Below are positions 1-11,290 of a stretch of DNA of 64,000 nt, piece after piece; position 1 is the first letter of the stretch; every line of letters starts with the position of its first letter. The notes under the pieces were generated by a model. The model saw only the letters and a program-made list of their open reading frames with translations, was not told the origin of the DNA and did not search any database. A program made the position numbers and the translations under genes. This stretch comes from Cyrtodaria siliqua (Eukaryota > Mollusca > Bivalvia > Adapedonta > Hiatellidae): the NCBI GenBank assembly GCA_037043455.1, contig JAWPHD010000241.1:248001-312000 (forward strand), in the 5' to 3' direction.

Positions 1-1067
1 TGTGCTAGACATGGTGTTTATTAAACCCAATCCCCTTGTGCTAGACATGGTTTGTTTATTAAACCCAATCCCCTTGTGCAAGACATGGTTTGTTTATTAA
101 ACCCAATCCCCTTGTGCTAGACATGGTTTGTTTATTAAACCTAATCCCCTTGTGCTATACATGGTTTCTTTATTAAACCCAATCCCCTTGTGCTAGACAT
201 GGTTTGTTTATTAAACCCAATACCCTTGTGCTAGACATGGTTTGTTTATTAAACCCAATCCCCTTGTGCTAGATATGGTTTGTTTATTAAACCCAATCAT
301 CTTGTGCTAGCCATGGTTTGTTTTTTTAAACCCAATCCCCCCTTGTGCTAGACATGGTTTGTTTATTAAACCCAATCCTCTTGTGTTAGACATGGTGTTT
401 ATTAAACCCAATCCCCTTGTGCTAGACATGGTTTGTTTATTAAACCCAATCCCCTTGTGCTAGACATGGTTTGTTTATTATACCCAATCCTCTTGTGCTA
501 GACATGGATTGTTTATTAAACACAATCCTCTTGTGCTAGACATGGTTTGTTTATTAAACCCAATCTCCTTGTGCTAGATATGGTTTGTTTATTAAACCCA
601 ATCCTCTTGTGCTAGACATGGTTTGTTTATTAAACCCAATCCTCTTGTGCTAGACATGGTTTGTTTATTAAACACAATCCTCTTGTTCTAGACATGGTTT
701 GTTTATTAAACACACTCCTCTTGTGCTATCCAATCCCCTTGTGCTAGACATGGTTTGTTTATTAAACCCAATACCATTGTGCTAGACATGGTTTGTTTAT
801 TAAACCCAATCCTCTTGTGCTAGACATGGTTTGTTTATTAAACGCAATCCCCTTGTGCTAGATATGGTTTGTTTAGTAAACCCAATCATCTTGTGCTAGA
901 CATGGTTTGTTTATTAAACCCAATCCTCTTCTGCTAGACATTGTTTGTTTATTAAACACAATCCTCTTGTGCTAGACATTGTTTGTTTATTAATCCCATT
1001 CCCCTTGTGCTATACATGGTTTGTTTATTAAACCCAATCCCCTTGTGCTAGACATGGTTTGTTTATT
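1..1067. repeat. 39-bp tandem array (satellite A), cut by the window start
   Basis: About 27 head-to-tail copies of a 39-bp unit containing 'tgtgctagacatggtttg' followed by 'tttattaaacccaatcccc'. Copies differ by scattered substitutions, and some are one or two bases short. One copy near 727 is truncated to its end ('tgctatcc' then a new unit). The array enters the window already in progress, so its full length is unknown. No open frame or promoter is evident. Confidence 0.95.
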
Positions 1068-1287
1068 AATTGATTTTGACATAACAGTATTGACCCCAGA
1101 ACAACCTTCAATGGTAATATCTTCTTTGTATATTATCCGATTTTGATAATTCTTACACCTTTTTCAAAGTGTTTTAGAACCCTTAATAATAAAGATTGTT
1201 TGGCTGTGTCACTAAATTCCCTTTACTTGAACGGAAGTTATTGCAATAACAGTAAACATGTTCAAATTTCTAACAAATGTTATAGTA

Positions 1288-1480
1288 ATTCCGTGGTCGA
1301 GATGGTGCAGACGCTGCGTTTGAAATATTCTCGCCTCTCGTCAATGCCACTGGTATCTCGACATGTAAGTGAGAACGTGTCGTTCTTACGGACAGCGGGA
1401 GATATACAGTACTGGTTCTACCAAGAAATAACTGATCTGTCTGTCTCCACCGCTAAAAAAATCGCCTAAAATGTGCTAGA
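1288..1480 (+). mobile_element. tRNA-Leu-like SINE head and body
   Basis: Bases 1294-1305 (tggtcgagatgg) match the Pol III A-box consensus TRGYNNARNNGG at every position. The following 'agacgctgcgttt' resembles the D-arm to anticodon region of a class II (Leu/Ser) tRNA. A weak B-box-like stretch lies near 1350-1362. The downstream ~110 bases would be the SINE body. An open frame of 108 codons (1143-1469) runs across this element and is not a credible gene. SINE assignment is inferred from the tRNA resemblance; the family and 3' end are not identified. Confidence 0.45.
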
Positions 1481-1517
1481 AGATGACGTTAAATACCAAA
1501 CAAACTAACAGAGACTT

Positions 1518-4500
1518 AGGTTTTAGTAGCACATACAGTCTGGGGCCCTTTGTTTAAGAATAAGGTTCATGTCCGGTCTGTGTGATAAGTAGCACATACA
1601 GCATGTGGTCCTTTGTTTAAGAATAAGGTTCATGCCCGGTCAGTGTGATAAGTAGTACATACAGTCTGGGGTCCTTTGTTTAAGAATAAGGTTCATGCCC
1701 GGTCTGTGTGATAAGTAGCACATACAGCATGGGGTCCTTTGTTTAAGAATAAGGTTCAAGCCCGGTCTGTGTGATAAGTAGAACATACAGTCTGGGGTCC
1801 TTTGTTTAAGAATAAGGTTCATGCCCGGTCTGTGTTATAAGTAGCACATACAGTCTGGGGTCCTTTGTTTAAGAATAAGGTTCATGCCCGGTCTGTGTGA
1901 TAAGTAGCACATACAGTCTGGGGTCCTTTGTTTAAGAATAAGGTTCATTTCCGGTCTGGTTGGTTAGTAGCACATGCATTATGGGGTCCTTCGTTTAAAA
2001 CATAAGGTTCATGTCCGATCTGTGTGGTTAGTAGTACATGTAGTATGGGGTCCTTTGTTTAAGAATAAGTTTCATGCCCGGTCTGTGTGATAAGTAGCAC
2101 ATACAGTCTGGGGCCCTTTGTTTAAGAATAAGGTTCATTTCCGGTCTGGTTGGTTAGTAGCACATGCAGTCTGGGGCCCTTTGTTTAAGAATAAGGTTCA
2201 TATCCGGTCGGTGTGATAAATAGTATATACAGTCTGGGGTCCTTTGTTTACGAAAACGTTTCATGTCCGGATTGAGTGACAAGTATCACATGCATTCTGG
2301 GGCCCTTTGTTTAAGACTAAGGTTCATGTCCGGTCTGTGTGATAAGTAGTACATGCAGTCTGGGGCCCTTTCTTTAAGAATAATGTTCATTTCCGGTCTG
2401 GTTGGTTAGTAGCACATGCAGTCTGGGGCCGTTTGTTTAAGAAGAAGGTTCATATCCGGTCCGTGTGATAAATAGTATATACAGTCTGGGGTCCTTTGTT
2501 TACGAAAAAGTTTCATGTCCGGTCTGTGTGATAAGTATCACATGCATTCTGGGGCCCTTTGTCTAAGAATAAGGTTCATGTCCGGTCTGTGTGATAAGTA
2601 GCACATCCAGTCTGGGGTCCTTTGTTTAAGAATGAGGTTCATCTCCGGTCTGTGTGATAACTAGTACATATAGTCTGTGGTCCTTTGTTTAAGAATAAGG
2701 TTCATGTCCGATCTGTGTGATAAGTAGCACATACAATCTGGGAACCTTTGTTTAAGAATCAGGTTCATGCCCGGTCTTTCTGATAAGTTGTATGTACAGC
2801 ATGGGTCCTTGATTAAGAGTAAGGTTCATGTACGGTCTGTTTGATAAGTAGTACATACAGTATGGGGTCCTTTGTTTAAGAATAAGGTTCATGTCCGGTC
2901 GTTTGATACGTAGCACATACAGTCTGGGGTCCTTGAATATGAGTAATGTTCATGTCCGGTCTGTGTGATAAGTAGTACATACAGTCTGGTGTGCTTTAAG
3001 AATAAGGTTCATGTCCAGTCTGTGTGGTTAGTAGCACATCCAACCTTTTTTATGGATACGTTTCGTGACCGGTCTTGTTGGTTATTAGCATATACAGTCT
3101 GGTGTCCTTTGTTTATGAATAAGATTCATGTCCAGTCTGTGTGATAAGTAGTACATACAGTATGGGGTCCTTTGTTTAAGCATAAGGTTCATGTCCGGTC
3201 TGTGTAATAAGTAGTGCATACAATCTGGGGTCCTTTGTTTATGAATAATGTTCATTTCCGGTCTGTGTGGTTAGTAGCACCTACATTCTGCGGCCCTTTG
3301 TTTAAGAATAAGGTTCATGTCCGGTCTATGTAATAAGTAGTGCATACAGTCTGGGATCCTTTGTTTAAGAATAATGTTCATGCCCGGTCTTTCTGATAAG
3401 TTGTACGTACAGAATGGGTCTTTGATTAAGAGTAAGATTCATGTCCGGTCTTTGTGATAAGTAGTACATACAGTATGAGGTATTTTGTTTAAGAGTAAAG
3501 TTCATTTCCGGTCTGGTTGGTTAGTAGTACATACAGTCTAGGGCCCTTTATTGAAGAATAAGTTTCATGTCCGATCTGGTTGGTTAGTAGCACCTACATG
3601 CTGGGGCCCTTTGTTTAAGAATAAGGTTCATGTCCGTTTTGTGTGATAAGTAGTACATACAGTATGGGGCCCTTTGTTTAAGAATAAGGTTCATGTCCGG
3701 TCTGTGTGGTGAGTAGCACATACAGTCTGGGGCTCTTTGTTTAAGAATAAGGTTCATTTCCGGTCTGGTTGGTTAGTAGCACTTGCATTTTGTGGCCCTT
3801 TGTTTACGAATAAGTTTCATATCCGGTCTGTGTGATAAATAATACATACAGTTTGGGGTCCTCTGTTTAAGAATAAGGTTCATGTCCGGTCTGGTTGGTT
3901 AGTAGCACCTGCATTTTGGGGCCCTTTGTTTAAGAATAAGGTTCATGTCCGTTCTTTGTGATAAATAGTACATACAGTAGTGGGTCCTTCGTTTAAGAAT
4001 AAGGTTCATGTCCTGTCTGTCTGGTTAATAGTACATACTGTCTGGGGCCCTTTGTTGAAGAATAATGTTCATGTCCGGTCTGCGTGATAAGTAGTACATA
4101 CAGTCCACGGTCCTTTGTTTAAAATAAAGTTCATGTCCGGTCTGTGTGATAAGTAGCACATACAGTCTGGGGCCCTTTGCTTAAGAATAAGTTTCATGTC
4201 CGGTCTGTGTGATAAGTAGCACATACAGTCTGGGGCCCTTTGTTTAAGAATAAGGTTCATGCCCGGTCTGTGTGATAAGTAGTACATACAGTCTGGGGTG
4301 CTTTGTTTAAGAATAAGGTTCATGACCGGTCTGTGTGATAAGTAGTACATACAGTCTGGGGTGCTTTGTTTAAGAATAAGGTTCATGTCCGGTCTGTGTG
4401 ATAAGTAGCACCTACAGTCTGGGGTGCTTTGTTTAAGAATAAGGTTCATGCCCGGTCTGTGTGATAAGTAGTACATACAGTCTGGAGCCCATTGTTTAAG

Positions 4501-4752
4501 AATAAGGTTCATGTCCGATCTGGTTGGTTAGTAGCACATACAGTCTGGGATCCTTTGTTTAAGAATGAGGTTCATGCCCGGTCTTTCTGATAAGTTGTAC
4601 ATACAGCATGGTGTCCTTGATTAAGAGTAAGGTTCATGTCCGGTCTGTGAGATAAGTAGCACATGCAGTCTGGGGCCCTTTGTTTAAGAATAAGGTTCAT
4701 GTCCGGTCCGTGTGATAAGTAGCACATACAGTCTGGGCCCTTTGTTTAAGAG
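1518..4752. repeat. 63-bp tandem array (satellite B)
   Basis: About 50 copies of a 63-bp unit built from 'tagtacatacagtctgggg', 'tcctttgtttaagaataagg' and 'ttcatgtccggtctgtgtg'. Several sub-variants exist, such as units with 'tggttggttagtagcac' in place of 'tgtgtgataagtagcac'. Because 63 is divisible by three, homogeneous stretches stay open on the minus strand (1640-1822, 4069-4512), encoding repeats of about 21 residues starting MNLILKQ. These are array by-products, with no promoter or non-repeat coding sequence attached. Confidence 0.95.
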
Positions 4753-7700
4753 TAATGTGATGGCATGAACTAATGTACCGTAATCGTCCCTCACCACAAT
4801 TAATTTTCCATAGGGTCCTATTGTAATGTTTTTGTTCTTGGCATAGAGATAAAACAAAATTTTGCAACATGTATTTAGGCTTAAATTCCCCATTGATCCA
4901 ATATCTGCAATTTAAAACACATTTAACAAATATTCACCAGATTGAACTTTTTTTAATTTCATGTTTGCGTGACACCTATCCAAATTTAGACAAAAATACA
5001 ACCCCGTGGTGATTAGACCCATGATGTGTAAATTGAGGCAGAATTAGCTAGAAATCTTATATCAACATGCATTTTTCTGTAATCTCTTCCTAAAATGCTG
5101 TAGATTTAGAACCTGGTAAAGATAAATCAATGTATCCTCTACAATGTAGAAAAGCGAACTTGTTTTTTTTATCTACCTCCTTCATCTGTAGGGCACGAGT
5201 ATTCAAGGGAGATAATAGTGGTGTGAGTCCTAATGTGATGACAGGAACTAATGCACCGTATTGCGAAGACATGAACTAATGTACCGTAATGTGATGACAT
5301 GAACTAATGCACAGTATTGCGAAGACATGAACTAATGCACCGTAATGTGATGGCATGAACTAACGTACCGTAATGTGGTGACAGGAACTAAGATACCGTA
5401 ATGTGATGACATGAACTAATGTACCGTAAAGTGGTGACAGGAACTAATATACCGTAATGTGATGACATGAACTAATGCACCGTATTGCGAAGACATGAAC
5501 TAATGTACCGTAATGTGATGACATGAACTAATGCACCGTATTGCGAAGAAATGAACTAATGCACCGTAATGTGATGGCATGAACTAACGTACCGTAATGT
5601 GGTGACAGGAACTAAGGTACCTTAATGTGATGACATGAACTAATGTTACGTAATGTCGTGACATGAACTAATATTCCGTAATGTGATGACATGAACTAAT
5701 GTACCGTAATATGATGGCATGAATTAATGCACCGTAATGTGATGGCATGAACTAGTGTACCGTAATCGTCTCACACCGAAATTAATTTTCCATAGGGTCC
5801 CATTGTAATGTTTTTGTTCCTGGCATAGAGATAAAACAGATTTTGCAACATGTATTTAGGCTTAAATTCCACATTGATCCAATATCTGCAATTTAAAACA
5901 CATTTAACAAATAGTTTTCAGATTGAACTTTTTTTAATTTCACCTATCAAAATTTAGACAAAAATACAACCCCGTGGTGATTAGACCCATGATGTGTAAA
6001 TTGAGGCAGAATTAGCTAGAAATGTTATATCAACATGCATTTTTCTGTGATCTCTTCCTAAAATGCTGTAGATTTAGAATCTGGTAAAGATAAATCAATG
6101 TATCCCGTACAATGTAGAAAAGCAAACTTGTTTTTTTTATCTACATCCTTCATCTGTAGGGCACGAGTATTCAAGGAAGATAATAGTGGTGTGAGTCCTA
6201 ATGTGGTGACAGGAACTAATGCACCGTATTGCGAAGACATGAACTAATGTACCGTAATGTGATGACATGAACTAATGCACAGTATTGCGAAGACATGAAC
6301 TAATGTACCGTAATGTGATGACATGAACTAATTAACCGTAATGTGATGACTTGAACTAATGTACCGTAATATGATGACATGAATTAATGCACCGTAATGT
6401 GATGGCATGAACTAATTTACCGGTATGTGACGACATGAACTAAAGTAAGGTATAGTGATGGCATGAACTAATGTACCGTAATGTAGTGATGGGAACTAAG
6501 GTACCGTTATGTGATGGCATGAACTAATGCACCTTATTGCGATGACATGAACTAATGTACCGTAATAGCATGACATGAACTAATGTACCGTAATGTGGTG
6601 GCAGGAACTAAGGTACCGTAATGTGATGACATGAAATAATGTAACGTAATGTGATGACATGAACTAATGAATCGTAATGTGATGACATGAACTAATGTAT
6701 CGTAATATGATAACATGAACTAATGTACCGTAATATGATGACATGAATTAATGCACCGTAATGTGTTTGCATGAACTAATGTACCGTAATGTGACGACAT
6801 GAACTAATGTAGGGTATAGTGATGTCATGAACGAGTGTACCGTAATATGATGACATGAACTAATGTACCGTAATATGATGGCATGAACTAATGTAGCGTA
6901 ATGTAGTGACATGAACTAAGGTACCGTAATGTGGTGATATGAACAAATGCAGCGTATTGCAATGACATGAACTATTATACCGTAATGAGATGACATGAAC
7001 TAATGTACCGTAATGTGGTGACATGAACTAAGGTACCGTAATGTGATGACATGAACTAATATACCGTAATATGATGACATGAACTAGTGTACCGTAATGT
7101 GGTGACAAGAACTAAGGTACCGCAATGTGATGACATGAACTAATGTACCGTAATGTGGTGACGGGAACTAAGGTACCGTAATGTGATGACATGAACTAAT
7201 GCACCGTATTGCGATGACATGAACTAATGTACCGTAATGCGATGACATGAGCTAATATACCGTAATATGATTTCATGAAATAATGCACCGTAATGTGAAG
7301 GCATGAACTAATGTACCGTAATGTGATGACTTGAACTAATGTACCGTAATGCGATGACGAACTAATGTACCGTAATGTAATTGCATGAACTAATGATCCG
7401 TAATGTGATGGCATGAACTAATGTACCGTAATGTGATGACGAACTAATGTACTGTAATGTGATGACATGAACTATTATACCGTAATGGGATGATATGAAC
7501 TAATGTACCGTAATGTGATGACGAACTAATGTACTGTAATGTGATGACATTAACCAATATAGCGTAATTGGATGACATGACCTAATGTACCGTAATGTGA
7601 TGACATGAGCTAATGTACCATAATGTGATGACATGAAATAATGTGCCGTCATGTGATGACATGAACCAATGTACCGTAATGTGATGACATGAACTAATGT

Positions 7701-7805
7701 ACCGTAATGTGATGACATGAACTAATGTACCGTAATGTGATGACATGAACTAATGTACCGTCATGTGTTTACATGAGCTAATGTACCGTAATGTGACGAA
7801 CTAAT
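4753..7805. repeat. 28-bp tandem array (satellite C) with ~968-bp higher-order copies
   Basis: The basic unit is 28 bp: 'atgtgatgacatgaactaat' plus 'gtaccgta'. It repeats with substitutions to 7805. Inside it, a non-repetitive block of roughly 450-500 bases occurs twice, at about 4780-5240 and 5758-6208. The offset is about 968 bp and similarity is very high. Each block holds the same 60-codon minus-strand frame (5090-5272 and 6058-6240), which I treat as non-coding. The array abuts satellite B directly at about 4753. Confidence 0.93.
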
Positions 7806-8330
7806 GTGCCAATTTCTTTGAACGTTTACCTAAAAGTGTATTGTGATTGCTCTATTAAGAGCAAAAGTCGGAACTATGTATTATAAAGATATCTAATGAA
7901 TTTGCTACGTAAGCAAAATCTTCCAAAGACTGAACGCTGCCTGAGAACATGCTGTTTTTTAATTGGATATCAGGCTATTATGAATAAGTATAATACATAC
8001 GATATTATACTTTAAAGTTAACAATTGTATAATGTAGACATTACTATAATGGAGCCAATGATACTACAGGTCGTCATAGCACATTGTGATCCTTGCATTA
8101 TTATCTTACAGTTATCTTAAACCCAATGTTCACATGACAATATCAAACATGAATTTATGAAGCGTCTGCAGCACCCGGAGTCGATTATAATTAGATGATT
8201 TGTGTTAGTTGTTCCCAAAGGATCACCTTTTATCAGTATTTATTGAATTATCGAGAAGCGAATGGTGAAGCGAAATAAATATAAAATATATTAATAATAT
8301 ATGCGTAACATATTCGGGATGGCTCACATG
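7806..8330. other. AT-rich interval without recognised features
   Basis: After the last 28-bp unit the sequence becomes unique-looking and AT-rich. I see no coding signature, RNA gene or inverted repeat. Confidence 0.5.
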
Positions 8331-8460
8331 TTCGTACTATTGAAATTTATGATATTTAGTTCTACTCAACCCGGAACTAGATGGAGTGAACGATATCAAG
8401 CTTTTACCATTACCGTCCATGAACGTCTCAATCACACCGAGATAGCAGTATATTTTAGAT
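8331..8460 (+). repeat. Dispersed repeat family D fragment
   Basis: Contains 'tctactcaaccc' and 'gtccatgaacgtctcaatca'. It matches, with divergence, the same stretch in the longer copies at 10025-10290 (plus) and 24603-24925 (minus). The 99-codon frame 8301-8600 overlaps this repeat, so it is probably not a gene. Confidence 0.55.
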
Positions 8461-9260
8461 TTCCGAATATCTCCTTTCATACTCTTGTTTATAGAAATGT
8501 GCGCTTATTTCTTCATTTTCAACTGTTTGAGAGATGCAAATCGATAAGAGAAGCGACAATATCAAACATATTAGCTTTGTTGAGTTTGAAGTTTTTTTAA
8601 AATTGACAGGAGTTATGATACTAGAAAATAAAGGGTTGTCAATGTTAAATACATTATTAAGCTACCAAGATGTATTTTCATTGACGCCTGCCTAAATTTC
8701 TAGGAAAAATCTCTTTCATAGCAATACAAAAACAAATATGCGAAAAGGGCCCACAGTTCGTACCCATAGCGATACCAACCATATCTCTATAAACTGTAGC
8801 TAACTTGTTCAGATAGAATGTGATTGCAAGGGCAATTCGGACAGTAGAAAACTTGACGCAAATATCATAGAATTGGCAAATAAGTGCTTCCTATGCTTTT
8901 TGGCAGGTCAACATAAGGCAATTGTCCGAATTACTGTAAGTAAAAACGAGTCCATGTTGTTACACGCCAAACAGTATTTTTTTCTTAATCATTGTTTTTG
9001 TAATCAAAGTTATTAACGTTAATCTACCTTTTTTCAATTGTTTTATATTTTCCCCTCTTATGGCGTGTCATTAGTAAGTTGTAAGCTGATCAAAGTGAAT
9101 AAATACCTTATCACGATTACGATACAGCTTTAGCCGCCGAACTATTATTACGTATGGTTCACATGTGCATTTAACTTACTTCTAAAACCAGTTTCAAATC
9201 GTATTTTAGGGATGTAGATAATGATCACAAAAACTGTATGATATAAAAGCGGTATAGTAT
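8461..9260. other. Non-coding interval
   Basis: AT-rich sequence. From about 9100 it begins to resemble 17400-17720 ('ctttagccgccgaactatt' against 'ctttagtcgccgaattat'), which leads into the family P end at 9270. No gene is seen. Confidence 0.45.
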
Positions 9261-9274
9261 TACCACACTCACAA

Positions 9275-9400
9275 ACATAACAGGTTTGACAATAGAAATA
9301 TAGCACTTGAATGGCCAGCGTCAAACTGAAGCTAGGGGGTTAAACCAGGTCACCCTAATGTCATCCCAAACAGGTAGGACAGTGCAAATAAGTTAATCAT
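9275..9400 (-). mobile_element. Solo 3' end of Penelope-like element (family P), diverged
   Basis: The reverse complement reads 'cactgtcctacctgtttgg', 'atgacattagggtgacctgg', 'tttaacccc', then a 'tgaccgtt'-like stretch and 'attgtcaaacc'. This follows the order of the 3' region after the reverse transcriptase at 50100-50390. It is 5' truncated with no coding sequence. Confidence 0.6.
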
Positions 9401-10024
9401 CGCCAGGCTATATTCTCAGTTGGCACTATCAATAGTCTATATATAATAACATATATATATATATATAGTAACAAGGATTCTTCGGAAGCAATAAACTCAA
9501 AAAGATTCTTGGTCATAATCACTTTCATGCTATTTTATTAAACTTGTTTTAAAGAGGTCATGACCTATCAGTTTGCAACGCGCTGCATGTTTAGTGGTTG
9601 ACCCATTTACATTTGCCACTATGCTTTCCTCTTTGATTGTACGATGAACGGTGAAATTGTTTACCCTATGGTGACGTCTACCTAAATCCTCGAAGGACTG
9701 TAGCGTTTGCTGTTTGTCTTAAATAATGTATATTCGAACACTTCACGGCTTGTTCTCTTGTTGCACTGACTTCTGACAAGTCGCTGAGTACTTGCTTTGT
9801 AGATTTCTAATCAGAACTGTTATTCATTACGATCTTTGGATATCGCTCAGCCCGATACTTATATACAGATATCGGTGGTACATTCTCAACTACTTTGTTT
9901 TCTAACTTTATTTCGAATTGGTGGTTCCACTATTCCAGCCTTTCAAGGCTCTGAGTATTGTGTCATCACAATTGGGATATGTTTTTCTGCTTTTTAATTT
10001 AGTCTCTTGACTGTTACTTATTAT
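9401..10024. other. Non-coding interval with a short (TA)n tract
   Basis: A TA dinucleotide run lies near 9448-9468. The stretch 9478-9540 ('ggattcttcggaagcaataa') resembles 30880-30915, part of the older segmental similarity. Nothing else is recognised. Confidence 0.5.
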
Positions 10025-10290
10025 ACGCAGGCTTCATAACCGTTGCTCCCAAGAAAATTCCATTTTGTTTTATTCGCCCATTGTTTTCTCGTTTAGGGAC
10101 AATTATTTGTTAGAAACTGGGACCATACGCTGCTGGCCATGACACGGTATATAATACAACATTGAATGTTTTATGCTCACCGTCATAGGTAAACTTGTGT
10201 ACTACTGAACTTTTAAATATTCTATTCTGCCAGAAGGTGTGACGGTAGCTAGCATTTGTGCACTACCGTTCATGAACAGTCTCAATCAAA
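10025..10290 (+). repeat. Dispersed repeat family D, longest plus-strand copy
   Basis: Shares a long collinear similarity with the reverse complement of 24603-24925. Shared landmarks are 'ttgctcccaa', 'ttccattttgttttatt', 'cattgttttctcgtttag', 'gttagaaactggg', 'gctcaccgt' and 'ccgttcatgaacagtctcaa'. Shorter relatives are at 8331, 17480, 25920 and 36360. No protein is encoded. It may be a SINE or part of a larger element; the family is not identified. Confidence 0.7.
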
Positions 10291-10394
10291 CCGTTTTTTA
10301 TATGTATATATACATGATAATGTATTTGTTATTCTTATATTGCCAATTAATGTTGCCTTGTTTGTTAGATAAATAACCTGGGAGGATGTGGTTA

Positions 10395-10645
10395 TTTAAA
10401 CGTTCCCGTTGTATTTGGATGACATTAGGGTATGACAGATGTTTGGTGCACACAAGAACCCAGTTTAAACCACCAGCAGAATTTGCTGTTACTGACCGAT
10501 CCAAGGCGGTGGCCCTATTGTCAACCGTTTAATGTTTGGGATGTCATATCTTGCCTTGTATTCATCTTTGTAATTATTGTTTGTTTCTGTACGTGCTATT
10601 GTTCGACGTGGCTCTTGCATGCTACATTTCCTGTTTACAAGTGAC
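10395..10645 (+). mobile_element. Solo 3' end of Penelope-like element (family P)
   Basis: Order of landmarks: 'ggatgacattagggta', 'gtttggtgcacac', 'agtttaaaccaccag', 'ttactgaccgatccaaggcg', 'gccctattgtcaaccgttt', 'gtttgggatgtcat', then a T/G-rich tail. This follows the 3' region at 50100-50390. The short frames at 10432-10644 and 10298-10504 derive from this repeat. Confidence 0.75.
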
Positions 10646-10660
10646 CAGTGAGTTAATATA

Positions 10661-10802
10661 TAAATATCACATTCATGAGAGGGTGATAGTAAGAATGTTC
10701 ACCCTGAGGATATGCTTATCGCCCGAGGTGAAAACGAGGGTGATAATCAATATCCATAGGGTGAACATTCTTAATATCAACCTCTCATGAATGTGATATT
10801 TA
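10661..10802. repeat. 142-bp near-perfect hairpin (foldback or MITE-like)
   Basis: The outer 22 bases at 10661-10682 are exactly complementary to 10781-10802. The next 23 bases (to 10705, ending 'aagaatgttcaccct') pair with 10758-10780 with few mismatches, and 'ggatatgcttatc' pairs with 'gataatcaatatcc' inside that. The whole segment folds into one long stem around a centre near 10730. It sits just after a family P end. No clear target duplication is visible. Confidence 0.85.
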
Positions 10803-11290
10803 TTTTATTATACCAAAGTCCCCTCGAGCAAAAAAAATTTGAATCATTTTCAGTACATACTTCACTAAAGCCGTCAGATTAACTGCTCCACTGCTTGCTT
10901 GAGAGAAACAGAAAATGCGCAGTGAAGCAATCTGTTTGTCGGATTTTTTTTTCCGAAAACGACATTTTTTCAAAAAGTTGCTATGGAAGTTATATCGTTT
11001 GATTGGAAATAACGTAACTAAAAAAATGAGTGGTAGTTTATTGAAATCGTTCAGGTACTTTTGATGAGTTAAAATAGCAATTTCACCGTACTGAGCCGAT
11101 GACATCCCCGGAACAGCTAGTACGCACACCAACGCGCAACAAAGCTCCGCATTTGATAATTTGTTTACTATTGACTGCGATTTACTATCACCTTGTACTA
11201 TAACCCTCGCTAAAAAAGTAAGAAATTACACAATGTTGTCTATGGGGATTTTGCATGGGCGTTTTATGTGAGGTAAAATAATAAAGAATC
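10803..11290. other. Non-coding interval
   Basis: A 110-codon minus-strand frame (10800-11132) is the only long frame. It begins in the hairpin arm, has no recognisable domain and is K/F-rich as expected for AT-rich DNA. I do not call a gene. Confidence 0.45.

Noticed and set aside
4069..4512. 147-codon minus-strand frame with 21-residue repeats
   Set aside because: It is entirely inside the 63-bp satellite; the open frame follows from the unit length being divisible by three.
1..7805. Possible CRISPR array from regularly spaced repeats
   Set aside because: The units abut with no unique spacers, the sequence is from an animal genome, and no cas genes are present; these are ordinary satellites.
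8301..8600. 99-codon frame as a candidate gene
   Set aside because: It overlaps a dispersed repeat fragment and has no recognisable domain.
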